NCBI GenBank assembly: GCA_902583265.1
Contig: CACHVD010000002.1
Span: 1-64,000 of the forward strand
Direction: 5' to 3'
DNA: 64,000 bases
Origin: an uncultured Prochlorococcus sp.
Lineage (GTDB): Bacteria > Cyanobacteriota > Cyanobacteriia > PCC-6307 > Cyanobiaceae
A program made the translations under genes and the position numbers. Shown piece after piece: positions 19,472-30,358 of the stretch. The notes below the pieces were generated by a model. The model saw only the letters and a list, made by a program, of their open reading frames with translations. It did not search any database and was not told where the DNA came from. Position 1 is the stretch's first letter; every line of letters begins with the position of its first letter.

Positions 19472-20401
19472 ATGATACTAGATAATATTTTAAAAAATTT
19501 AATATATGATCCGGTCTCAATTTTAGGTATTTTAGTTTTTTATATTTTATTAGTTAATTTACCAATATCTTTAGGCGCAGTTTTTAAAAAAAAGTCATCT
19601 TTTACTGTAAGAATACTCACTATTCTAGTGAATTTATTAATAACATTACAATTACTTTTTAGGTGGTCAATTTCTGGGCATTTTCCTGTAAGCAATTTGT
19701 ATGAATCTCTTTATTTCCTAACTTGGGGGATAACATTCGGACAACTATTTATTGAGAGGGAATATCAATCTCCAATAATACCCTCAATTGCCATACCTAT
19801 TGAGTTACTTACTGTGGCTTTTGCTTGTTTTGTTTTGCCTGAAGATTTGAAATTATCTTCCAACTTGGTTCCAGCATTAAGATCTAGTTGGTTAGTAATG
19901 CATGTTAGCGTCGTAATGCTTAGTTACGCGGCACTCATAATAGGCTCTTTACTCTCAGCTTCTGTCTTGTTCGTTAATAAAAATAAACCGCTTCAAATTA
20001 GAAGTAGTTCTACAGGCACAGGAGGGTTCAAAATGTTAAATAACTATTCTTTTAATGATTTAGTTGAACCTATTGAATTTTCTCATTCAGAAGAATTAGA
20101 CACATTAAGTTATCGTTCTATATTAATAGGTTTTGTTCTTTTGACTCTAGGTTTAATCTCAGGAGCAGTTTGGGCTAATGAAGCTTGGGGAACATGGTGG
20201 AGTTGGGATCCAAAAGAAACATGGGCATTTATCTCATGGTTGTTTTATGCGGCTTACCTGCATATGAGAATAAGTAAAGGTTGGCAAGGAAGAAGACCAG
20301 CATTATTAGCATCGACAGGTTTCATAGTGATTGTAGTATGTTACTTAGGAGTTAATTTTTTAGGAATAGGTTTACATAGCTATGGCTGGATATTTGGTTA
20401 A
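19472..20401 (+). CDS. ccsA: Cytochrome c biogenesis protein CcsA (system II heme handling)
   Basis: Integral membrane protein of 309 residues with about eight transmembrane helices. The periplasmic tryptophan-rich heme motif WGTWWSWDPKETWAF (about residues 240-254) is diagnostic, and conserved histidines occur in WLVMHVSVVMLSY (about 139) and near the C-terminus (GLHSYGW). It forms the system II cytochrome c synthase with a Ccs1 partner, delivering heme to lumenal c-type cytochromes. NCBI-style annotation may call this protein CcsB. Confidence 0.93.
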   Translation: MILDNILKNLIYDPVSILGILVFYILLVNLPISLGAVFKKKSSFTVRILTILVNLLITLQLLFRWSISGHFPVSNLYESLYFLTWGITFGQLFIEREYQSPIIPSIAIPIELLTVAFACFVLPEDLKLSSNLVPALRSSWLVMHVSVVMLSYAALIIGSLLSASVLFVNKNKPLQIRSSSTGTGGFKMLNNYSFNDLVEPIEFSHSEELDTLSYRSILIGFVLLTLGLISGAVWANEAWGTWWSWDPKETWAFISWLFYAAYLHMRISKGWQGRRPALLASTGFIVIVVCYLGVNFLGIGLHSYGWIFG

Positions 20402-20422
20402 TTTGTTAATCTCCCAAAATAT

Positions 20423-21181
20423 TTATTGAGGTTCAGAAAGAACCTTCCCATTTTGTGCTTCTTGAGCTACTTTTCTCAAGTCATCACACCCTTCTTTTAA
20501 AGTTGGATATGCAAACATTCCACTGCCTGCAATAAAACAATTAGCACCGGCATCAGCACATTGAGAAATAGTCCAATTTGCTTTTATTCCTCCATCAACT
20601 TCAATATCGACATTTAAGTTTTTTTCGATTACAAAGTTTCTGATTTTTCTGATTTTATTAAGCATTGTTGGGATATAAGCTTGTCCACCAAAACCTGGAT
20701 TAACTGTCATAACCAAAACATGGTCAACCATATCCATAATGTTTTCAATCATTTCAAAAGGAGTATGTGGATTTAACGCGACTGAAGGAGATCCTCCTAA
20801 ATCTCTTATTCTTCCAAGAACCCTATGTAGATGAATATTTGCTTCGGCATGAGCTATTACTACTCCGGGTTCACCATTTCCTCCTTTTGTAGCTTTTACA
20901 TAAGATTCAAGCATGGTTTCACAATTGTATTGGCTAACCATTAGTTGGGTTTCAAAAGGGACATTGCAATATTTTCTGCACGCAGCAATCATCTCTGGAC
21001 CAAAAGTAAGGTTAGGGACGAAATTTCCATCCATTACATCAAATTGAATTCTATCTACACCAGCTTCCTCGAGTTCTTTGACACATGCCCCCATATTTGC
21101 CCAATCTGCTGGTAAAACAGAGGGGATTATTTGAATTGGTCTATTAACACCAGCTAAATTTGCTTGATTTGACTCAGTCAT
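20423..21181 (-). CDS. rpe: Ribulose-phosphate 3-epimerase
   Basis: TIM-barrel enzyme of 252 residues interconverting ribulose 5-phosphate and xylulose 5-phosphate in the Calvin and pentose-phosphate cycles. Motifs are IIPSVLPADWANMG (about residues 18-31), the metal/catalytic FDVMDGNFVPNLTFGP (about 48-63), VMTVNPGFGGQ (about 152-162) and VDGGIKANW (about 197-205). It is slightly longer than E. coli Rpe (225), with an N-terminal extension. Divergent from glpX across about 190 bases that must hold both promoters. Confidence 0.96.
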   Translation of the reverse strand: MTESNQANLAGVNRPIQIIPSVLPADWANMGACVKELEEAGVDRIQFDVMDGNFVPNLTFGPEMIAACRKYCNVPFETQLMVSQYNCETMLESYVKATKGGNGEPGVVIAHAEANIHLHRVLGRIRDLGGSPSVALNPHTPFEMIENIMDMVDHVLVMTVNPGFGGQAYIPTMLNKIRKIRNFVIEKNLNVDIEVDGGIKANWTISQCADAGANCFIAGSGMFAYPTLKEGCDDLRKVAQEAQNGKVLSEPQ

Positions 21182-21369
21182 TTAATTTTTAAAATATTTA
21201 ATAAAGATACTATATTTAGTTGCTTATTCCTAATTTCAAGTCACGGCCTGATAAAGTAACAGCTGTAAAGAGTTAAAAAAAGCTTAATAGCATAATAATT
21301 CTCATAAAAAATTGCATTTTATATGAGATCATACTCAAAACCTTTTAGAAAATCCTCAAAAATTTAATT

Positions 21370-22371
21370 GTGAATCAAACTTTAATTCAAGAAATTCTCG
21401 AAGTTGTCGAGCAAGCAGCAATCGCCTCAGCAAAACTAACAGGACTTGGTCAAAAAGATGAAGCTGATGCTGCAGCTGTAGAAGCAATGAGATTGCGAAT
21501 GGGAAAAATTGAAATGAAAGGGAAAATTGTTATTGGAGAAGGCGAAAGAGATGAAGCACCTATGCTTTATATAGGTGAAGAGGTAGGGAGTGGAAGTGGA
21601 CCAGGTGTTGACTTTGCTGTAGATCCTTGTGAAGGAACTAATCTTTGTGCAAATAATCAAAGAGGCTCTATGGCAGTATTGGCCGCCTCTGATACCGGTG
21701 GACTTTTTAATGCACCTGATTTTTACATGAATAAATTAGCAGCTCCTCCTGCTGCCAAAGGAAAAGTAGATATTAGAAATTCAGCTACTGAAAACTTGAA
21801 GATACTTAGTGATTGCTTGGGCCTTTCTATTGATGAGCTTACTGTAGTTGTAATGGATAGAACTAGGCATAAAGATTTAATTAAAGAGATTCGAGGATGT
21901 GGTGCAAAAGTTCAGCCGATTTCTGATGGTGATGTTCAAGCTGCGATTGCATGTGGTTTTGCAGGAACGGGAACACATTGCTTGATGGGTATAGGTGCCG
22001 CTCCAGAGGGTGTTATTTCGGCTGCTGCGATGAGAGCTCTCGGCGGACACTTTCAAGGACAATTGGTTTATGATCCAGCAATTGCGCAAACTTCTGAATG
22101 GGCAGATTACACAAAAGAAGGAAATATAAAACGTCTTAATGAAATGGGCATAACAGATATAGACAAAATCTATGAAGCAAATGAACTTGCATCGGGAGAA
22201 AATGTTGTTTTCGCTGGAAGTGGAATAACTGATGGATTATTATTTGACGGAGTTAAATTTGAAAGGGATTGTGTTAGAACAAGTAGTCTAGTTATTAGTA
22301 CATTAGATAGTACAGCAAGGTTTACAAATACTGTCCATATAAAAGATGGTGCTAAGAGTATCAGCCTTTAA
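21370..22371 (+). CDS. glpX: Class II fructose-1,6-/sedoheptulose-1,7-bisphosphatase
   Basis: GlpX-type phosphatase of 333 residues with a GTG start. In cyanobacteria this bifunctional enzyme carries the FBPase and SBPase steps of the Calvin cycle. Visible are [15 protein letters not shown] (about residues 56-70), the metal site VDPCEGTN (about 83-93), the [11 protein letters not shown]-like segment [10 protein letters not shown] (about 206) and ITDG near the C-terminus. It is 18 bases upstream of hemA, suggesting one transcript linking carbon fixation to tetrapyrrole synthesis. Confidence 0.96.
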   Translation: MNQTLIQEILEVVEQAAIASAKLTGLGQKDEADAAAVEAMRLRMGKIEMKGKIVIGEGERDEAPMLYIGEEVGSGSGPGVDFAVDPCEGTNLCANNQRGSMAVLAASDTGGLFNAPDFYMNKLAAPPAAKGKVDIRNSATENLKILSDCLGLSIDELTVVVMDRTRHKDLIKEIRGCGAKVQPISDGDVQAAIACGFAGTGTHCLMGIGAAPEGVISAAAMRALGGHFQGQLVYDPAIAQTSEWADYTKEGNIKRLNEMGITDIDKIYEANELASGENVVFAGSGITDGLLFDGVKFERDCVRTSSLVISTLDSTARFTNTVHIKDGAKSISL

Positions 22372-22389
22372 AAATTCACTTTTGAGTTT

Positions 22390-23700
22390 ATGCATATTGT
22401 TGTCGTCGGACTGAGTCATCGCACGGCACCTGTAGAAGTGCGTGAGAAGTTAAGTATTCCTGACCAATCCATAACAGAGTCATTGAAAGCATTAAAAGCT
22501 TTTTCTGATGTATTAGAAGTGTCAATTTTAAGTACTTGTAATAGGCTGGAAATATATGCGCTAGTAAAGGATAAAAATACTGGAATTTCATCTATTAAAG
22601 AATTCATATCAGAATATTCTGGAATTATTTTTGAAGATTTAAATCCACATCTTTTTTGCTTTAGACAGGAAGAAGCAGTTTTGCATTTGATGAAAGTCTC
22701 TGCAGGACTCGATAGCCTAGTTTTAGGGGAAGGACAAATCCTTTCGCAGGTAAAAAAAATGATGAGATTAGGTCAAGAGAATCAATCTACTGGACCAATT
22801 CTTAATAGATTATTAACTCAATCAGTAAGCACAGGTAAAAAAGTAAGATCCGAAACAAATTTAGGAACTGGAGCTGTATCAATCAGTTCAGCAGCGGTAG
22901 AACTAGCTCAATTAAAAATTGGACAAGAAAAGGGTTTTGATAATCTTGTAAGTTTGGAATCAGAGAACGTTCTTGTTGTAGGTGCCGGACGAATGAGTAG
23001 GCTTTTAATAACTCATTTAAAATCAAAAGGCTGTCATAAACTTATCCTTTTAAATAGAAATATTGATAGAGCATTAAATCTTGCTCAAGACTTCCCTGAT
23101 TTAGAGATTGTTTGTAGAGGGTTAAACGAATTGGAAAAAAATATATCATTATCTTCGCTTGTTTTCACCAGTACTGCTTCTGAAGAGCCAATAATTGATC
23201 TCGCTAAAATTGAAAAAATAAATTTAAGTAATAGACTTAAGTTTATTGATATTGGTGTCCCGAGAAATATATCTAATGATGTCAAACAACATGAATTTGT
23301 AAAATCATTTGATGTTGATGACTTACAAGAGGTCGTTTCAAGAAATCAAGAATTTAGACAGAAAATTGCAAAGGAAGCGGAATCTCTAGTGGAAGAAGAA
23401 AGGATAGTTTTTCTAGAATGGTGGGCAAGTTTAGAGGCGGTTCCAGTAATTAATAAACTTAGATCAGATTTAGAGTTAATTAGAAAAGAGGAATTGCAAA
23501 AAGCACTTAGTAGGATGGGACCAGATTTTTCGGCTCGAGAAAGAAAAGTTGTTGAAGCTCTTACTAAAGGAATTATCAATAAAATTCTTCACACGCCTGT
23601 TACCAAGTTGCGAAGTCCTCAATCAAGAGAAGAAAGACAAGTTTCTTTGAAAATCGTTGAAAAATTGTTTTCTTTGGTAGATGAGAAAAAAAATAACTAA
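22390..23700 (+). CDS. hemA: Glutamyl-tRNA reductase
   Basis: First committed enzyme of C5-pathway tetrapyrrole synthesis, 436 residues. It reduces glutamyl-tRNA to glutamate-1-semialdehyde with NADPH. The catalytic cysteine lies in LSTCNRLE (about residues 47-54), GLSHRTAPVEVRE is at 7-19, GLDSLVLGEGQILSQ at about 103-117, and the NADPH-binding VVGAGRMSRL at about 197. A C-terminal dimerisation helix domain is present. The product supplies the pathway that chlP later finishes. Confidence 0.97.
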   Translation: MHIVVVGLSHRTAPVEVREKLSIPDQSITESLKALKAFSDVLEVSILSTCNRLEIYALVKDKNTGISSIKEFISEYSGIIFEDLNPHLFCFRQEEAVLHLMKVSAGLDSLVLGEGQILSQVKKMMRLGQENQSTGPILNRLLTQSVSTGKKVRSETNLGTGAVSISSAAVELAQLKIGQEKGFDNLVSLESENVLVVGAGRMSRLLITHLKSKGCHKLILLNRNIDRALNLAQDFPDLEIVCRGLNELEKNISLSSLVFTSTASEEPIIDLAKIEKINLSNRLKFIDIGVPRNISNDVKQHEFVKSFDVDDLQEVVSRNQEFRQKIAKEAESLVEEERIVFLEWWASLEAVPVINKLRSDLELIRKEELQKALSRMGPDFSARERKVVEALTKGIINKILHTPVTKLRSPQSREERQVSLKIVEKLFSLVDEKKNN

Positions 23701-23830
23701 TATTTCTCGATTTATATTAAGTTTTTCTAGTGATTTATCGAAATACCTTTGTAAACTGACCATTTGTATTTCTAAATATGCCCATAATCAGTTACTTTAA
23801 ATAGTTGTATATCTATCTCCATTAGATTGA

Positions 23831-25126
23831 ATGAAGCGCGTGTTGGCCATAATCCTCGGAGGAGGAAAAGGTTCTAGACTTTACCCTTTAACAAAAATGA
23901 GGGCTAAACCTGCTGTGCCTTTGGCAGGTAAGTATCGTTTAATAGATATCCCAATTAGTAATTGTATAAATTCAGGTATTGAAAAAATGTACGTATTGAC
24001 TCAGTTCAATAGTGCATCTCTAAATAGACATATAGGAAGAACCTATAATTTAAATGGCCCTTTCGGCCAAGGATTTGTGGAGGTTTTAGCGGCACAACAG
24101 ACTCCTGATAGTCCGAAGTGGTTTGAAGGTACTGCTGATGCTGTAAGAAAATACCAATGGTTATTTCAAGAATGGGATGTTGATGAATATTTAATATTGT
24201 CAGGTGATCAACTGTACAGAATGGACTACAGTTTATTTGTTCAACACCATAGAGATAATGGAGCTGATTTAACTGTTGCAGCTTTGCCTGTTGATGAAGC
24301 TCAAGCAGAAGGTTTTGGCCTAATGAGAACCGATGATGTAGGAAATATAAAAGAATTTAGTGAAAAGCCTACTGGAGAGAAGTTGAAGGCAATGGCAGTA
24401 GATACTTCAAAATTTGGATTAAGTAAGGAGTCAGCTGCCGAAAAACCATATCTAGCCTCTATGGGTATTTACGTTTTTAGCAGAAATACTCTTTTCGATC
24501 TTCTAAATAAATTTCCTAATTATACGGATTTTGGTAAGGACATAATTCCAGAAGCCCTCAATAGAGGCGATACTCTTAAAAGTTATGTATTCGATGATTA
24601 TTGGGAAGATATTGGCACCATAGGGGCATTCTTTGAGTCAAACCTTGCATTGACTGAGCAACCAAAACCTCCTTTTAGTTTTTATGATGAGAAATTTCCA
24701 ATTTATACTAGACCTAGATTTTTACCCCCTTCTAAACTTGTAGATGCTCAAATTACTGATTCAATTGTTTGTGAAGGAACAATCTTGAAGTCATGCAGTA
24801 TTTTACATTGTGTTTTAGGTGTAAGGAGCAGGATTGAAAGTGACTCGGTTCTTGAGGACACTCTTGTTATGGGTGCCGATTTCTTTGAATCCCCTGAAGA
24901 GAGGATTGAATTAAGAAAAGGTGGAGGAACTCCTCTTGGAGTAGGTGAAGGGACTACTGTTAAAAGAGCAATTCTTGATAAGAATACAAGAATTGGTGAT
25001 AATGTCGTGATCATTAATAAAGATAGAGTAGAAGAAGCAGATAAGCCAGAATTAGGCTTTTATATCAGAAATGGAATTGTTGTAGTTGTTAAAAATGCAA
25101 CTATTTCAAACGGAACTGTTATTTAA
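23831..25126 (+). CDS. glgC: Glucose-1-phosphate adenylyltransferase (ADP-glucose pyrophosphorylase)
   Basis: Makes ADP-glucose for glycogen synthesis; 431 residues as usual for cyanobacteria. The N-terminal nucleotide loop [12 protein letters not shown] (about residues 10-21), [19 protein letters not shown] (about 26-44), the substrate-binding GTADAVRKY (about 99-107) and EKPTG with its lysine (about 184) are seen. The C-terminal left-handed beta-helix domain (about 290-431) is the allosteric part; 3-phosphoglycerate activation is known for cyanobacterial enzymes. Stands 130 bases from hemA. Confidence 0.97.
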   Translation: MKRVLAIILGGGKGSRLYPLTKMRAKPAVPLAGKYRLIDIPISNCINSGIEKMYVLTQFNSASLNRHIGRTYNLNGPFGQGFVEVLAAQQTPDSPKWFEGTADAVRKYQWLFQEWDVDEYLILSGDQLYRMDYSLFVQHHRDNGADLTVAALPVDEAQAEGFGLMRTDDVGNIKEFSEKPTGEKLKAMAVDTSKFGLSKESAAEKPYLASMGIYVFSRNTLFDLLNKFPNYTDFGKDIIPEALNRGDTLKSYVFDDYWEDIGTIGAFFESNLALTEQPKPPFSFYDEKFPIYTRPRFLPPSKLVDAQITDSIVCEGTILKSCSILHCVLGVRSRIESDSVLEDTLVMGADFFESPEERIELRKGGGTPLGVGEGTTVKRAILDKNTRIGDNVVIINKDRVEEADKPELGFYIRNGIVVVVKNATISNGTVI

Positions 25127-25221
25127 ATCTTTTCCATCATTTTTCGCTGACATAAGTAATTTTTTTGAGCAATTTTGTTGAGTTGTAGGCACACTGTATT
25201 TATTGAGTTTTTTAATTTTTT

Positions 25222-26640
25222 ATGTCCAAGGCACATTTTGGTTTAGTAGGTCTTGGTGTTATGGGCGAAAATTTAGTTCTTAACGCAGAGAGAAATGGAT
25301 TTTCTAGTGTAGTTTTTAATAGGACTTACTCAAAAACTGAAGAATTTTTACAAGGTCGTGGTCTTGGGAAGAATATAGAAGGAGCTGAAACTCTTCAAGA
25401 ATTTGTTAATAAGTTAGAGAGACCTAGAAGAATTCTAATGATGGTAAAAGCTGGGCCAGCAACAGATGCCGTCATTGATAATATTTCTGGATATCTCGAG
25501 GAAGGAGATTTATTAATAGATGGAGGCAACTCTCAATTTAAAGATACAGAAAGAAGAGTAAATACTCTTGAAAGTAAAAGTTTTGGATACATTGGTATGG
25601 GAGTCTCTGGAGGTGCTAAAGGAGCTCTAGAGGGCCCAAGTATGATGCCTGGTGGTACTAAGGCTTCATATGACGCAATAGAAAGCTTATTAACAAAAAT
25701 GGCTGCCAAAGTTGAAGACGGACCATGTGTTGCATATGTTGGACCAGGGGGCTCTGGTCATTTTGTAAAAACTGTTCATAACGGAATTGAATATGGAATT
25801 GAACAAATACTCGCAGAAGCTTATGACCTTATGAAGAGAGTCAAAGGGATGAATGGTAAGCAGATGTCAGAGGTATTTGGAATTTGGAATAATACTGATG
25901 AATTAGCTTCTTATCTTGTTGAGATAACAGAGATTTGTCTAAATACAAAAGATGAGATAACTGGAGATGATGTTGTTGAAAAAATATTAGATAAAGCTGG
26001 CCAGAAAGGTACTGGGTTATGGACTGTTGTAAGTGCTTTAGAACTAGGGGTATCAGTCCCAACTATTTATGCATCTTTAAATGCAAGAGTAATGAGTTCA
26101 CTAAAGGAGCAACGTAGTGAGATTGAAAAAACTATTCCATCTAAAGAGATTGTGGATTTTGATTTAGGAAACATATCAGACGGAATGAAACCTTTATTTG
26201 ATGCTGTAGTCCTTGCCACTATTGCTAGCTATGCCCAAGGTATGGATATTTTAAGAGAAGCATCTGCAGTATATAATTATGGGTTAAATATGCCGTCAAT
26301 TGCTCAAATATGGAAAGGAGGTTGCATAATTAGATCAAAATTATTAAGTAAAATTCAAGATGCTTATAACAAAGACCCTAATCTAAAAAATCTAATTTTT
26401 GATGATTGGTTCAATAATGAAATTGCGACAAGATTAGATAACTTAGCTGAAGTAGTTTCTTTATCCACAAAAGCTGGTATACCAGTCCCATGTTTATCTA
26501 GTACTTTAGATTATTTGAATAGTTATAGAACCAATAGACTTCCTCAAAATCTTGTTCAAGCAATGAGAGACTGTTTTGGCTCTCATACATATGAAAGAAT
26601 TGATAAGGAAGGTAGTTTTCATACTGAATGGATGAAATGA
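25222..26640 (+). CDS. gnd: 6-phosphogluconate dehydrogenase, decarboxylating
   Basis: Oxidative pentose-phosphate enzyme of 472 residues producing ribulose 5-phosphate, CO2 and NADPH. The N-terminal Rossmann motif GLGVMGENL (about residues 10-18), the NADP segment NRTYSK, IDGGNSQFKDTERR (about 100-113), GMGVSGGAKGALEGPSMMPGG (read in two parts, about 128-147) and the catalytic-lysine segment GHFVKTVHNGIEYG (about 180-193) are visible. It overlaps pgl, so the two oxidative steps are translated together. Confidence 0.97.
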   Translation: MSKAHFGLVGLGVMGENLVLNAERNGFSSVVFNRTYSKTEEFLQGRGLGKNIEGAETLQEFVNKLERPRRILMMVKAGPATDAVIDNISGYLEEGDLLIDGGNSQFKDTERRVNTLESKSFGYIGMGVSGGAKGALEGPSMMPGGTKASYDAIESLLTKMAAKVEDGPCVAYVGPGGSGHFVKTVHNGIEYGIEQILAEAYDLMKRVKGMNGKQMSEVFGIWNNTDELASYLVEITEICLNTKDEITGDDVVEKILDKAGQKGTGLWTVVSALELGVSVPTIYASLNARVMSSLKEQRSEIEKTIPSKEIVDFDLGNISDGMKPLFDAVVLATIASYAQGMDILREASAVYNYGLNMPSIAQIWKGGCIIRSKLLSKIQDAYNKDPNLKNLIFDDWFNNEIATRLDNLAEVVSLSTKAGIPVPCLSSTLDYLNSYRTNRLPQNLVQAMRDCFGSHTYERIDKEGSFHTEWMK

Positions 26641-27365
26641 TTGAAAAGGTTAAAAATGGATACACCATAAATATATATAAAGACAAGTTAGAACTATCAA
26701 AAGCGGTTTTTAAGGTTATTGAATTTCACATTATTCATACTTTAAAAAATAAAGACAGGTTCAAATTTTGTGTAAGCGGAGGTTCAACGCCTAAATCTGT
26801 GTATCAGCTCTTATCTGAAAGCGATCTTAGATGGGATATGGTTGATGTTTTTTTAGGAGATGAAAGGTGTGTTGATCCAAATTCAGAATTAAGTAATTCG
26901 TTAATGTTGAAAAATTCATTGTTAACTAATTTTGGATCTAAAGCTTTTTTTTATGAAATTTTCAATGATTTACACGCTGATGATGAAGCTATAAAAAATC
27001 AATTTATTTCTAAATTATTTGAAAAATGCGGATCAAACCCTCCCTCCTTTGATTTGACTTTATTAGGTCTTGGAGACGATGGTCATACAGCTTCACTATT
27101 TCCTTATCAAAAAAACAATAATGCAGATGATTTTGTGATTTTTAGCAAAGGCAAAGGATTAAAAAGAATTTCATTAACTCCAAAGGTCCTTTCAGCCTCA
27201 TCAAAGATAGTATTTTTGGTTAGTGGAGCCAATAAAAGAATTGCTCTTGAGAGATTATTAGATGAAAAAGAGCCGCCAGATAGAACACCATCAAAATTAA
27301 TAAAATCTATTAATCAAATTTCAATATTTTGTGATCAGGATTCAGCAAAAGAATTAGAAATTTAG
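26637..27365 (+). CDS. pgl: 6-phosphogluconolactonase
   Basis: Hydrolyses 6-phosphogluconolactone, 242 residues. I use the ATG at 26637, which makes an ATGA overlap with the gnd stop; another ATG three codons earlier is possible. The sugar-isomerase-like fold shows CVSGGSTPKSVYQ (about residues 44-56), VFLGDERCVDPNSELSNS (about 73-90) and LLGLGDDGHTASLFP (about 139-153). Often called devB in older annotation; it is unrelated to the exporter subunit at 238. Confidence 0.95.
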   Translation: MIEKVKNGYTINIYKDKLELSKAVFKVIEFHIIHTLKNKDRFKFCVSGGSTPKSVYQLLSESDLRWDMVDVFLGDERCVDPNSELSNSLMLKNSLLTNFGSKAFFYEIFNDLHADDEAIKNQFISKLFEKCGSNPPSFDLTLLGLGDDGHTASLFPYQKNNNADDFVIFSKGKGLKRISLTPKVLSASSKIVFLVSGANKRIALERLLDEKEPPDRTPSKLIKSINQISIFCDQDSAKELEI

Positions 27366-27395
27366 TTAAAGTCTATTAATAATTGCAATTATTAA

Positions 27396-27944
27396 ATGGG
27401 CAAGAAAAAATTTTTATTCCAGAAAAGGGAGTTTAATGGTTGGAAAACATTAAATGATACTGTTATGGGCGGATCAAGTTCAGCTTTTTGTGAAATTTCA
27501 AATTCTGGTTTGATACTAAAGGGTAATATTGTCGAGAAAGCAGGGGGATTTGTTAGTTGTAGATCTTCAATATATAAACCTTCTTTAAATATATCTGAGT
27601 ATTCATCCTTTGAATTAAATATTGACGGACAAGGAAGAACTTTTAAATTTGCTGTTGCTTGCGAAGATGATCTTCTTGGACTAACCGAATTTATTCCAGG
27701 TGGTCTCAGGTGGATTAAATCATTCCCAACAAAAAAATTCGGAACAACAAATGTTCAAATTCCTTTTAGTGAGCTAAAACCTTCAGTAAGAGCTAATAAA
27801 GTACGTTTTCCATTTAAATTCAAGCCATCTAAAATTAAAAGATTGCAACTACTTCACTCTAAGTTCGGTGATGATGGATTACTTAATAATGAGTTTAAAC
27901 AGGGTTCAATAAAAGTTTTAATAAAATCAATAAGTGTTATTTGA
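27396..27944 (+). CDS. CIA30 family protein (NADH:ubiquinone oxidoreductase intermediate-associated type)
   Basis: Protein of 182 residues matching the CIA30 / galactose-binding-like beta sandwich: NGWKTLNDTVMGGSSSAF (about residues 13-30), GNIVEKAGGFVSCRS (about 44-58) and the closing LHSKFGDDGLLNNEF segment (about 155). In mitochondria CIA30 helps assemble complex I. In cyanobacteria the role is not settled, though NDH-1 assembly is a reasonable guess. Start is 30 bases after pgl. Confidence 0.8.
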   Translation: MGKKKFLFQKREFNGWKTLNDTVMGGSSSAFCEISNSGLILKGNIVEKAGGFVSCRSSIYKPSLNISEYSSFELNIDGQGRTFKFAVACEDDLLGLTEFIPGGLRWIKSFPTKKFGTTNVQIPFSELKPSVRANKVRFPFKFKPSKIKRLQLLHSKFGDDGLLNNEFKQGSIKVLIKSISVI

Positions 27945-28320
27945 AAATTCATCTACAAATATAGAGACCTTAATCGCTAAGTCAGCAGATTTAACAAATA
28001 AACCTTTTGTTCATTCTGTCGTAAAAATAAATGGTGAATACGAAATAGAAGAAGAAGATATTGATTTAACAGTTAATATCTTATGTCGAGATAAAGAAGG
28101 TAAAAGATTAGAAATTTATGATCTTGAATTAGAACTTTTTAAATCAAATAAAGAGTTGGTTTTAGTAATCTCTAAGCTTAATTTCCCTGATGAACCAATA
28201 TTATGGTGTGGAGTTAAAACATTATGGATGGATAGTAATAATGGAAAAAAATGCAACTCACCAAAATACAGCGCCAGATTGGAAAACCTAGCAAATAGGA
28301 TAAAAAGCTTTATTGATTAA
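27934..28320 (+). CDS. Uncharacterised 128-residue protein
   Basis: Starts with GTG inside the end of the CIA30 gene (11-base overlap), so it is probably translated from the same message. The protein is acidic, with short beta-rich stretches and a tryptophan-containing LWCGVKTLWMD (about residues 88-98). No signal peptide or membrane segment is visible. I do not recognise the family. It ends near the convergent ilvD end. Confidence 0.75.
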   Translation: MLFENSSTNIETLIAKSADLTNKPFVHSVVKINGEYEIEEEDIDLTVNILCRDKEGKRLEIYDLELELFKSNKELVLVISKLNFPDEPILWCGVKTLWMDSNNGKKCNSPKYSARLENLANRIKSFID

Positions 28321-28341
28321 TAAAATAAACTTTCAGCTGAT

Positions 28342-30015
28342 CTATAAATCAGTAACAGCCCCTAAACTTGATGTGCTTACGATTCTCGAATATTTTGAAA
28401 GAATTCCTCTTTTGTATTTTGATGTAGGCTTTACCCAATCCTTTTTTCTTTTTTCTAATTCTTCGTCAGATAAATCAACTTCAATGAGTTGCTTTACAGC
28501 ATCTACTGTAATTAAATCACCTTGTTTTATTAGAGCAATATTTCCGCCAACAGCAGCCTCTGGGGCTATATGACCCACAACCAGACCATAAGTACCTCCG
28601 CTAAATCTTCCATCAGTAATTAAAGCTACCTTCTCTCCGAGCCCTTGACCAACAATTGCAGATGTTGGAGCTAACATCTCTCTCATACCTGGACCTCCTA
28701 CAGGTCCTTCGTTTCTAATAACAACAACATCACCAGCTTTGATATCATTATTCAATATCGATTTTAAACAATCCTCTTCACTTTCAAAAATCTTTGCTGG
28801 ACCTGTTAATACAGGGTTTTTTACTCCGCTAATTTTGGCTACAGAACCCTCGCTCGCTAAGTTGCCTTTTAATATCGCTAAATGTCCTTTTTTATAAAGA
28901 GGGTCATCTATATCTCTTATGACATTTTGATTTGTTGGAGGCTTATCTGGAATATTCTGTAAGTATTCTGAGATGGTTTTGCCTTCAATGTTTTTGCAAT
29001 CGCCATGAATTAATCCTGCATTTAAAAGTATTTTCATTACTTGTGGAATCCCACCTGCCTTATGAAGATCTACCGTCACATATTTACCACTCGGTTTAAG
29101 ATCACAAATAACGGGTACTTTTTGTCTGATTCTTTCAAAATCATTAATATTGATATCTATTCCTGCAGTATTCGCAATAGCTAAGATGTGCAGTACCGCA
29201 TTTGTTGATCCACCAATTGCCATAATTACTGATATTGCATTTTCAAATGCTTTCTTAGTCATTAGGTCTAGAGGTCTTATATCTTTTTCTATTGCAGAGA
29301 CTAATATCTCAGCACTTTTATCTGCACTTAGTTCTTTTTCAAGATCTTCAGCAGCCATAGTGGAACTGTGAGGAAGACTTAACCCTAATACTTCAATAAC
29401 AGCAGACATTGTATTAGCAGTAAACATTCCTCCACAGCTACCAGCACCAGGAATACAATTTTTTTCAACTTGGATTAGCCTTTCTTCATTAATTTTGCCT
29501 GATGTTAATTGTCCAACAGCTTCAAATGCACTAACAACAGTAAGATCTTCTCCATGCAATTTCCCAGGCTTTATTGTCCCTCCATAAATGAAAATTGAGG
29601 GAATATTCATTCTTGCAATCGCAATCATGGCACCAGGCATATTTTTATCACATCCACCTATAGCAAGTACTCCATCCATACTCTGAGCATTGCATGCTGT
29701 TTCAATTGAATCAGCAATAACTTCTCTTGAAACTAGGGAATATTTCATGCCCTCTGTTCCCATAGAAATGCCATCACTTACTGTTATAGTCCCAAACATC
29801 TGAGGCATCCCACCTGATCTTTTTATTGACTCTTCAGCTTTTAGAGCTAACTTATTTAAACCCATATTGCATGGTGTTATGGTGCTGTATCCATTTGCAA
29901 CTCCAATAATAGGTTTATTAAAATCATTATCATTAAATCCAACAGCTCTTAACATCGATCTGTTAGGGGATCTTTGTACACCTTGGGTTATTGCAGATGA
30001 TCTGAGTTTATTCAT
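28342..30015 (-). CDS. ilvD: Dihydroxy-acid dehydratase
   Basis: Iron-sulfur enzyme of branched-chain amino acid synthesis, 557 residues. Cluster cysteines are seen in [11 protein letters not shown] (about residues 117-127) and [14 protein letters not shown] (about 189-202). The C-terminal signature [18 protein letters not shown] (about 466-483) is also present. It converts dihydroxy acids to 2-oxo acids for valine, isoleucine and leucine. The only Leu/Ile-pathway companion in the window is leuB at 39.8 kb. Confidence 0.97.
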   Translation of the reverse strand: MNKLRSSAITQGVQRSPNRSMLRAVGFNDNDFNKPIIGVANGYSTITPCNMGLNKLALKAEESIKRSGGMPQMFGTITVSDGISMGTEGMKYSLVSREVIADSIETACNAQSMDGVLAIGGCDKNMPGAMIAIARMNIPSIFIYGGTIKPGKLHGEDLTVVSAFEAVGQLTSGKINEERLIQVEKNCIPGAGSCGGMFTANTMSAVIEVLGLSLPHSSTMAAEDLEKELSADKSAEILVSAIEKDIRPLDLMTKKAFENAISVIMAIGGSTNAVLHILAIANTAGIDININDFERIRQKVPVICDLKPSGKYVTVDLHKAGGIPQVMKILLNAGLIHGDCKNIEGKTISEYLQNIPDKPPTNQNVIRDIDDPLYKKGHLAILKGNLASEGSVAKISGVKNPVLTGPAKIFESEEDCLKSILNNDIKAGDVVVIRNEGPVGGPGMREMLAPTSAIVGQGLGEKVALITDGRFSGGTYGLVVGHIAPEAAVGGNIALIKQGDLITVDAVKQLIEVDLSDEELEKRKKDWVKPTSKYKRGILSKYSRIVSTSSLGAVTDL

Positions 30016-30038
30016 ATTATTTGAGAACCTTTTTTATT

Positions 30039-30329
30039 CTATTGCCCCAACTCTTCAAGTTGCTTCCTCACATCAGCAATTGCAGAATTAAGTTGCTCAA
30101 CTTTCTTCTCCAGATTCTCTCCTTCAACTTCATTTATATTTTCATTTGAATCAATCGCTTCTGAGCCGTCTTGAATTCTGGAGGAATACATCATTGCTTT
30201 TTGTTTTTTTTCCTCCTTTCTTTTGTCTGCTTCGGATATTAGCCACCAAGCTAGACCTGCTGCTCCAATAAAAGCACCGCTTATTAATGATAAAAGATTA
30301 TTTGAAGACGAATCTCTGTATTCAGACAT
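30039..30329 (-). CDS. Small membrane protein with C-terminal coiled coil
   Basis: Protein of 96 residues with one hydrophobic helix near the N-terminus (LLSLISGAFIGAAGLAWWLI, about residues 12-31) and a long charged C-terminus with heptad-like spacing (LEKKVEQLNSAIADVRKQLEEL, quoted in spirit; about 73-95), suggesting oligomerisation. It ends 23 bases before ilvD and probably shares its transcript. The family and role are not recognised. Confidence 0.7.
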   Translation of the reverse strand: MSEYRDSSSNNLLSLISGAFIGAAGLAWWLISEADKRKEEKKQKAMMYSSRIQDGSEAIDSNENINEVEGENLEKKVEQLNSAIADVRKQLEELGQ

Positions 30330-30358
30330 TGGTAAAATATTTACTCCTTTATTCTATA

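Noticed and set aside
28313-28573. 86-residue open frame over the end of ilvD
   Set aside because: Antisense to the conserved C-terminus of ilvD; a shadow.
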